From Verrucomicrobiota bacterium (GTDB lineage: Bacteria > Verrucomicrobiota > Verrucomicrobiia > Opitutales > Opitutaceae), in the NCBI GenBank assembly GCA_023443985.1, contig JAEZSJ010000433.1, positions 1 to 9,978 of the forward strand: a stretch of 9,978 bases of DNA, read 5' to 3'. The first letter of the stretch is position 1; each line of letters starts with the position of its first letter. The notes beneath the pieces are model-generated. The model saw only the letters and a program-made list of their open reading frames with translations, ran no database searches and was not told where the DNA came from. Both the position numbers and the translations under genes were made by a program. Positions 1-4,377 of the stretch are shown here, piece after piece.

Positions 1-1601
1 TCCAGTGGCTGATCGCCGGCTGGGCCGACCACTGCCTCGGCTTCAAGGCGCACGGCGCCACGCCCACCGCGCAGACCGTCGGCGACAAGACCGACTTCTA
101 CATGCCCGCCGTCGTGGGCCACCATGACACCCCGGCCGAAACGGCCGCCCACGACTCCCCCGCCGATGCCCCGCGCGGAGTCGAGGCCAAACTCGAGCTG
201 GAGCCCTTTTTCGCCTCCGACTACTTCGACCAGATCTACGAATACGCGCTCCAGTTGATCCGCGCCGGCAAGGCCTACGTCTGCGACCTCAGCCCGAAGG
301 ACACCGACGAGTACCGCGGCGCCCCGGACAAGCCCGGCCGCGAGTCCCCCTTCCGCAACCGCTCCATCGCGGAGAACCTCGACCTCTTCCAGCGCATGCG
401 CGCCGGCGAGTTCCCCGACGGCGCCCGCACCCTCCGCGCCAAGATCGACATGGCCTCGCCCAACGTCTGGCTGCGCGACCCGCTTCTCTACCGCATCCGC
501 CACGCCGAGCACCACCACACCGGCGACAAGTGGTGCATCTACCCGCTCTACGACTTCGCGCACTGCCTGAGCGACTACATCGAGGGCATCACCCACTCCG
601 TCTGCACCCTCGAGTTCGAGGTGCACCGCCCGCTCTATGACTGGCTCCTCGAGGCGCTCAACCTCCCGCGCCCGCTTCCCCACCAGTACGAGTTCGCGAA
701 ACTGATTCCTGGCTACACCCTCGTTTCCAAGCGCCGCCTCATCCAGCTCGTCAACGAGAACGTCGTCTCCGGCTGGGACGACCCGCGCATGCCCACCATC
801 AGCGGCATCCGCCGCCGCGGCATCCCCGCCAGCGCGCTCCGCGCCTTCGTGATCGGCGTCGGTGTCACCAAGTTCAACAGCGTCACCGACTACGCCGTCT
901 TCGAGCACGCCGTGCGCGACGACCTCAACGCCAAGGCGCTCCGCCGCCTCGCCGTCCTCGATCCCATCAAGCTCGTCCTGACCAACATCCCCGCCGGCGA
1001 GACGATCATGGTCGACGCCACCGACAACCCGCAGAGCGAGACGCCGACCACCCGCAAGGTGCCGTTCACCCGCGAGGTGTTCATCGAACGCGAGGATTTC
1101 GCCGAGGTTCCGCCGCCGAAGTATTTCCGCCTCAAGCCCGGCGGCGAAGTCCGCCTGAAGTACGCCTGCATCATCAAGTGCGACGAGGTCGTGAAGGATG
1201 CCGCCGGCAACTTGGTCGAGCTCCGCTGCACCGCCCAGCTCGACACCCGCGCCGGCGAGCCCAACGCGTCCAAGAAAGTCAAAGGCACGATCCACTGGGT
1301 GAGCGCCAGCCACGCCGTCGATGCCGAGGTGCGCCTCTACGACCGCCTCTTCGCCGTCGCCGAGCCCGCCGCGGAGGACGACTACAAGAAGACGATCAAC
1401 CCGCACTCGTTGAAGACCATCACCGCCAAGCTCGAGCCCTCGCTCGCGTCGGCGAAGAAGGAAGACCGTTTCCAGTTCGAGCGCCTCGGCTACTTCGCCC
1501 TCGACAGCGAGGACGCCGTGGAAGCCTCAAGCCTCTCGCCTCAGAGCTCTCGCCTCGTCTTCAACCGCACCATCACCCTCAAAGACACGTGGGCGAAGTG
1601 A
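1..1601 (+). CDS. glnS: Glutaminyl-tRNA synthetase, 3' part (5' end outside window)
   Basis: Charges tRNA-Gln with glutamine in the cytoplasm (class Ic synthetase). The reading frame is open from base 3 at the left edge, so the true start and the HIGH motif lie upstream; the ATG at 102 is internal. Visible family landmarks are SDYFDQIYEYA, EYRGAPDKPGRESPFRNRS, RAKIDMASPN, the TGDKWCIYPLYDFAHCLSD stretch, GITHSVCTLEFE, the second catalytic signature as VSKRRL (E. coli has MSKRKL), GWDDPRMPTISGIRRRG, then the C-terminal anticodon-binding beta-barrels (KVKGTIHWVSASHA, EVRLYDRLF) and the terminal VFNRTITLKDTWAK. Two oddities: about 57 extra residues between the first WL of the window and FFASDYF compared with E. 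coli GlnRS, and a short serine-rich insert (EASSLSPQSS) before the final strand, encoded by a 7-bp-period repeat. Identification is secure. Confidence 0.97.
   Translation, partial: QWLIAGWADHCLGFKAHGATPTAQTVGDKTDFYMPAVVGHHDTPAETAAHDSPADAPRGVEAKLELEPFFASDYFDQIYEYALQLIRAGKAYVCDLSPKDTDEYRGAPDKPGRESPFRNRSIAENLDLFQRMRAGEFPDGARTLRAKIDMASPNVWLRDPLLYRIRHAEHHHTGDKWCIYPLYDFAHCLSDYIEGITHSVCTLEFEVHRPLYDWLLEALNLPRPLPHQYEFAKLIPGYTLVSKRRLIQLVNENVVSGWDDPRMPTISGIRRRGIPASALRAFVIGVGVTKFNSVTDYAVFEHAVRDDLNAKALRRLAVLDPIKLVLTNIPAGETIMVDATDNPQSETPTTRKVPFTREVFIEREDFAEVPPPKYFRLKPGGEVRLKYACIIKCDEVVKDAAGNLVELRCTAQLDTRAGEPNASKKVKGTIHWVSASHAVDAEVRLYDRLFAVAEPAAEDDYKKTINPHSLKTITAKLEPSLASAKKEDRFQFERLGYFALDSEDAVEASSLSPQSSRLVFNRTITLKDTWAK
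1522..1556 (+). repeat. Five 7-bp units inside glnS
   Basis: Reading from 1522, the bases fall into five 7-mers: AAGCCTC, AAGCCTC, TCGCCTC, AGAGCTC, TCGCCTC. Positions 3-7 of the unit are GCCTC in four of the five copies. The array encodes the serine-rich SLSPQSS segment just before the conserved VFNRT strand of GlnRS, where E. coli GlnRS has only a short loop. The periodicity is seen directly; that it arose by insertion or expansion is inference. Confidence 0.6.
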
Positions 1602-1602
1602 C

Positions 1603-2511
1603 ATGCGCAAGTGGTGGCGCACTCTCCTCGGGCTCTGCCTCGCATCGACACTGGTTCGGGCGGCAGAGCCCGGTCTGCGCTCAAACACGAACGAACTCCG
1701 CTTCGTGACCTACAACGTGCTGGCCGATGAAGATCCCTCCGGCCAGCGTGTGCCGAAGCTGCTCGAGATTCTCCACAACACCGACGCCGACATCATCGTC
1801 CTGCAGGAAGTCGCACCGTGGTTCGCCACTGTTCTGCTCAAGGAGCCGTGGGTGCAGTCCTACCATCGCCCGCTCAAAGACGGGAGGACGTTCATCGCCC
1901 ACGAGTATCTCGTCCTGTCGCGGTTCCCGATTCTCGACACGGAATCCGCCCCGCTGCCGGGGAACCAGCACCGCGCGTACTTCGCAGTAACGGTTCAGCT
2001 TCCAACCGGTCCGGCAAAAGTCGCCACCTGCCATCTGGAGAGCCTGCTCAATGACGGACCGGTCCGCGCCCAACAACTCGATATCTACTCCCAGCGCTTG
2101 GCCGGCACCGGCGAAGCCTTCTTCGCCGGCGACTTCAACTTCGGCGACGGCGAACAGCCCGACACCAAGCACCTCGCTCCGGATTTCCGTGACGCCTGGC
2201 GCGAGCTCTATCCGAAGCGCCCCGGCTACACCTGGGATATCGAGAAGAGCCGCATGGCCCGCGAAGAGTCGTTTCCCTGCGAGACCAGCCGTCGCTTGGA
2301 CCGGGTGCTGTTTCGCGCAGCACACTGGACACCCACCCGCGCCGAGTTGCTCGGCACCGAGCCCGTCTCGCCGAAGAGCAAACGGCTCTTCCCTTCCGAC
2401 CATTTCGGACTCCTCGTCGTCTTCTCTCGCACACCGGCCTCCTCTATCAGCGTCGATCAGCGGTCATCAGCGGTTTCCCTCCCCTCCGATCCCCCGCCGG
2501 TGTCCCCGTGA
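1603..2511 (+). CDS. Secreted endonuclease/exonuclease/phosphatase-family protein
   Basis: Metal-dependent phosphoesterase of the EEP (DNase I-like) superfamily; the substrate (nucleic acid, phospholipid or inositol phosphate) cannot be told from sequence. Residues 1-20 look like a Sec signal peptide (MRKWW, hydrophobic LLGLCLASTL, VRA before a likely cut after A20), so it probably acts in the periplasm or outside. The catalytic set is complete: N38 (TYNVL), E69 (VLQE), H144 (CHLES), D177 and N179 (AGDFNF), D233 (RLDRV), D266-H267 (SDHFGL). The ATG is one base after the glnS stop, so the two may be co-transcribed. The domain ends near residue 275; the last ~25 residues (from about ISVDQRSSAV) are encoded by a dispersed 10-bp-unit repeat and are probably an acquired tail. 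Family is sure, specific function unknown. Confidence 0.88.
   Translation: MRKWWRTLLGLCLASTLVRAAEPGLRSNTNELRFVTYNVLADEDPSGQRVPKLLEILHNTDADIIVLQEVAPWFATVLLKEPWVQSYHRPLKDGRTFIAHEYLVLSRFPILDTESAPLPGNQHRAYFAVTVQLPTGPAKVATCHLESLLNDGPVRAQQLDIYSQRLAGTGEAFFAGDFNFGDGEQPDTKHLAPDFRDAWRELYPKRPGYTWDIEKSRMAREESFPCETSRRLDRVLFRAAHWTPTRAELLGTEPVSPKSKRLFPSDHFGLLVVFSRTPASSISVDQRSSAVSLPSDPPPVSP
2446..2475 (+). repeat. Triple 10-bp-unit element, copy 1
   Basis: Three consecutive 10-mers: ATCAGCGTCG, ATCAGCGGTC, ATCAGCGGTT, followed by the pyrimidine stretch TTCCCTCCCC. The same architecture recurs at 3659 and 4325 in the same orientation. This copy overlaps the 3' end of the EEP-family gene and supplies its last codons. 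Confidence 0.8.
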
Positions 2512-2548
2512 CACTTGACGCCGCGCTCGCTGGTGACACAGTTACACC
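2500..2548 (+). promoter_or_regulatory. Possible vapBC operator/promoter region
   Basis: The bases just ahead of the antitoxin ATG contain an inverted repeat, GTGTC (2500-2504) and GACAC (2510-2514), with a 5-base spacer. They also contain a direct repeat GTGACAC at 2508-2514 and 2533-2539, and an imperfect palindrome GGTGACACAGTTACACC ending at the base before the ATG. Phd/VapB antitoxins commonly autoregulate by binding such palindromes; that this is the operator is inference. No convincing Shine-Dalgarno is seen before the ATG at 2549. Confidence 0.3.
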
Positions 2549-2800
2549 ATGCCGCCGAGCATCACTATCAAAGAGCTCCACGCCACCACCGGCGAACACG
2601 TCCGCCGTGCCGGCAGCGCCCGCACCCCCATTCTCGTCACCGATCGCGGCGAGCCGGTCGCGGTGCTCTCGAATCCCGCGCTTCTGAAACCCAGGCGTCG
2701 CACGCGCACACTGCTGCCGGAATTCGCGGCGCTCATGACCCGCGGCGCCACCGCCGGCTCCGTGCAGGAAGATTTGGACGCAGTCCGCGGCGACCGATGA
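2549..2800 (+). CDS. Type II antitoxin, Phd/YefM (VapB-type)
   Basis: 83-residue antitoxin expected to bind and neutralise the PIN-domain toxin encoded by the next gene and to repress its own promoter. The N-terminal part (SITIKELHATTGEHVRRAG, then PILVTDRGEPVAVLSNP) has the Phd/YefM pattern: a short strand, a helix, then a beta hairpin with VTDRGEPVAVL. The C-terminal half (EFAALMTRGATAGSVQEDLDAVRGD) is the charged, presumably flexible toxin-wrapping part. Its stop overlaps the toxin start by the ATGA sequence at 2797-2800, a classic translationally coupled arrangement. Length is normal. Family assignment is good; partner assignment rests on adjacency. Confidence 0.85.
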   Translation: MPPSITIKELHATTGEHVRRAGSARTPILVTDRGEPVAVLSNPALLKPRRRTRTLLPEFAALMTRGATAGSVQEDLDAVRGDR

Positions 2801-3231
2801 TCTTCTGCGACACCTCCACCGTTGCCAAACTCTACGTCCCCGAGCCCGAGTCGGAGGCCGTGCGCCGGCGCCTCGAAGCCGAGGACGAGGTCTGCGTCTC
2901 GGAACTCGCCCGCACGGAGTTGATGGCCGTCTTCCACCGCCGCCTGCGCGAGGGCCGCTGGAGCCAGGCCGACTTCTCGATCGCCGTACGCCAATTCTCC
3001 CGCGATGACCTCGGCGGATTCTGGACCTGGCTGCCGCTCGACGGCACGATCACCACCGCCGCCGCCAACACCTACGCCACCTTGCCCGCCGCGGTGTTCC
3101 TCCGCTCCGCCGACTGCCTGCATCTCGTCACCGCGCTGCACCACAACTTCGCCGAGATCCACACCCACGACCGCCACCAGACCGCGGCTGCCTCTGCCCT
3201 CGGCCTCACACCAATCAGTATCCAGCCGTAG
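2797..3231 (+). CDS. PIN-domain ribonuclease toxin, VapC-like
   Basis: 144-residue PIN-domain protein, probably a Mg-dependent endoribonuclease that cleaves a specific RNA (in VapC families usually tRNA or rRNA) when free of antitoxin. The acidic quartet is visible: D5 (MIFCDTS), E41 (SELARTELMAVF), D106 (RSADCLHLVTA) and D125 (THDRHQ). I chose the ATG at 2797, which overlaps the antitoxin stop, rather than an in-frame upstream start at 2515, because the PIN fold begins exactly at MIFCDTS and the upstream codons coincide with the antitoxin gene. Nothing is missing, so the toxin looks intact. The RNA target cannot be predicted. Confidence 0.88.
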   Translation: MIFCDTSTVAKLYVPEPESEAVRRRLEAEDEVCVSELARTELMAVFHRRLREGRWSQADFSIAVRQFSRDDLGGFWTWLPLDGTITTAAANTYATLPAAVFLRSADCLHLVTALHHNFAEIHTHDRHQTAAASALGLTPISIQP

Positions 3232-3246
3232 CGGTCCACCGTCGCC

Positions 3247-3483
3247 ATGCCCACCGTCCTTCGCATCGGCCGCTACCGTTTCCACTTCTACTCCGACGAA
3301 GGCGGGGAGCCGGCGCATGTCCACGTGCGTTCTCCCGACGGCGAGTGCAAGTTCTGGCTCGATCCTGTTCTACTCGCTAACAACCGCGGCATCGCCATCC
3401 ACGATCCTCGCGAAATCGACCGCCTCGTCTTCCAACACCAAGCGCTGCTGAAGGAGAGATTCCATGAGTTCCACCGCCGCTGA
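3247..3483 (+). CDS. DUF4160 family protein
   Basis: Complete 78-residue DUF4160 protein: MPTVLRIGRYRFHFYSDEG, EPAHVHVRS, then GECKFWLDPVLLANNRG, and a C-terminal helix (REIDRLVFQHQALLKERFHEF). The conserved HVHV and KFWL(D/E)P signatures are present. The biochemical role of the family is not established; its genes are very often paired with DUF2442 genes and are suspected to form toxin-antitoxin-like modules. Here it starts 15 bases after the vapC-like stop and overlaps the downstream DUF2442-type start by 20 bases, consistent with one small accessory operon. Confidence 0.82.
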   Translation: MPTVLRIGRYRFHFYSDEGGEPAHVHVRSPDGECKFWLDPVLLANNRGIAIHDPREIDRLVFQHQALLKERFHEFHRR

Positions 3484-3658
3484 CCGCCTGCCGGAATCCG
3501 AATGCGCCGCGCTCCGCGTGCGGACCGAGAAGCGCATCGTCTTCCTTGAGCTCGTCGACGGCAGGATTGTCGGTTTCCCCGCCGACCGTTTCCGTCTCCG
3601 GCGTCGTCGCCGGACACTTCCAGCTTCCCCTCGAAGCCGCCCGCTGACCGCCTTCACC

Positions 3659-3688
3659 ATTAGCGTCGATCCGCGTTCATTAGCGGTT
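3659..3688 (+). repeat. Triple 10-bp-unit element, copy 2
   Basis: Three 10-mers: ATTAGCGTCG, ATCCGCGTTC, ATTAGCGGTT, followed by TCCACTCC. Same order and orientation as copies 1 and 3. It lies between the remnant DUF2442 gene and ispF. Confidence 0.8.
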
Positions 3689-3690
3689 TC

Positions 3691-3739
3691 CACTCCGCTC
3701 TCCGTGCTCCGCGTTCTGCATTCTGCCTTCTCCATTCAC
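3691..3739 (+). repeat. Seven 7-bp units before ispF
   Basis: Directly after decamer copy 2 the sequence has a 7-bp period: CACTCCG, CTCTCCG, TGCTCCG, CGTTCTG, CATTCTG, CCTTCTC, CATTCAC. The consensus is roughly nnYTCYG. It fills the space to the ispF leader, 19 bases before the ATG. No promoter or hairpin is apparent within it. Confidence 0.65.
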
Positions 3740-3758
3740 CCTTAGGTCCTCCGCAACC

Positions 3759-4235
3759 ATGCTCCGCATCGGCCACGGCTACGACATCCACCGCACCATC
3801 GCCGGGCGCCCGCTCGTCCTCGGCGGCGTGCGCTTCGACTGCCCCTTCGGCCTCGACGGCCACTCCGATGCCGACTGCCTCACCCACGCCATCTGCGACG
3901 CCCTCCTCGGCGCCGCCGGCCTGCCCGACATCGGTCACCATTTCCCGAACACCGACCCGGCCTTCAAGAACATCGACTCGCAGCTTCTCCTCCAGCGCGT
4001 CGTCGCCGACCTCGCCGCCCGCGGCTGGAAGATCGCCAACATCGACTCATCGCTCATCGCCGAGAAACCGAAGATCGCCCCGCACCTCGCCGCGATGAAG
4101 GCCACGCTCGCGAAATCAGCCGGCATCGCGCCCGAGCAGATCGGCGTGAAAGCCACGACCAACGAGGGCAGCGACGACATCGGCCGCGGCCTCGCCATCG
4201 CCGCCCACGCCGTCGCGCTCATCGAGCGCGCGTAG
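3759..4235 (+). CDS. ispF: 2-C-methyl-D-erythritol 2,4-cyclodiphosphate synthase
   Basis: Converts 4-diphosphocytidyl-2-C-methyl-D-erythritol 2-phosphate to the cyclic diphosphate with release of CMP, in the MEP (non-mevalonate) isoprenoid pathway; a cytoplasmic homotrimer. The full 158 residues are at the family length. Visible motifs: GHGYDIH with metal ligands D9 and H11, GHSDADCLTHAICDALLGA with ligand H43, DIGHHFPNTD (57-66), NIDSSLIAEKPKI (94-106), KATTNEG (131-137). Within the last motif the usual GRGEGIAA is GRGLAIAA, a small variation. No ispD is fused or adjacent. The stop codon is the TAG inside the GTAGG that opens the downstream REP-like element. Confidence 0.97.
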   Translation: MLRIGHGYDIHRTIAGRPLVLGGVRFDCPFGLDGHSDADCLTHAICDALLGAAGLPDIGHHFPNTDPAFKNIDSQLLLQRVVADLAARGWKIANIDSSLIAEKPKIAPHLAAMKATLAKSAGIAPEQIGVKATTNEGSDDIGRGLAIAAHAVALIERA

Positions 4236-4288
4236 GTCGGGCTTCCCGCCCGACTCTCCGGAACAGTCGGGCATAAAGCCCGAGCTAC
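4232..4288. repeat. REP-like nested inverted repeats after ispF
   Basis: A perfect hairpin GTCGGGC (4236-4242), loop TTCCC, GCCCGAC (4248-4254) is followed by a second hairpin TCGGGC (4267-4272), loop ATAAA, GCCCGA (4278-4283). The outer ends GTAGGTCGGGC (4232-4242) and GCCCGAGCTAC (4278-4288) are inverted copies with one mismatch, so the whole unit can also fold as one structure. There is no T-run, so it is not a textbook rho-independent terminator, but it may block or process the ispF mRNA 3' end. The element includes the ispF stop codon. Confidence 0.75.
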
Positions 4289-4324
4289 GATTAGGTCGTC
4301 TCCTGCAGCATTTCCGCCGCCGAA

Positions 4325-4354
4325 ATGAGTGTGCATCAGTGTGCATCAGTGGTT
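4325..4354 (+). repeat. Triple 10-bp-unit element, copy 3
   Basis: Three 10-mers: ATGAGTGTGC, ATCAGTGTGC, ATCAGTGGTT, followed by CCCTTCC. This copy has GTG where copies 1 and 2 have GCG, but the same period, order and orientation. It contains the GTG at 4339 that would be the most upstream in-frame start of the lipoprotein gene. Confidence 0.8.
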
Positions 4355-4377
4355 CCCTTCCGGTCCTGATCATTGCG

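Larger units (their letters stand above)
3464..3745 (+). pseudogene. DUF2442-type partner of DUF4160, internally deleted and frameshifted
   Basis: The first ~43 codons (MSSTAADRLPE, then RVRTEKRIVFLELVDGRIVGFPADRF) match the N-terminal half of DUF2442 proteins (LVDGR, FP). After F43 the frame turns into RLRRRRRTLPASPRSR and runs through repeat DNA to a stop at 3743-3745. In the +1 frame from 3591 one reads SVSGVVAGHFQLPLEAAR and a stop at 3645-3647, which resembles the usual DUF2442 ending (DEDLSVxGLLxG). The middle of the domain (normally the YPRL...ATPEQ...GIHWPDLDEDL region) is missing. The simplest reading is a deletion whose length is not a multiple of three. The start is supported by AAGGAGAG upstream at 3450-3457 and the overlap with DUF4160. 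It may be a dead partner, or an altered short protein that is still made. Confidence 0.6.

Noticed and set aside
2515..2796. Upstream extension of the PIN-domain protein to 2515
   Set aside because: It overlaps the antitoxin gene completely in another frame, is Arg/His-rich, and the PIN domain starts at the ATG at 2797.
3232..3246. Possible promoter between vapC-like and DUF4160 genes
   Set aside because: Only 15 bases separate the genes and no promoter-like hexamers are present.
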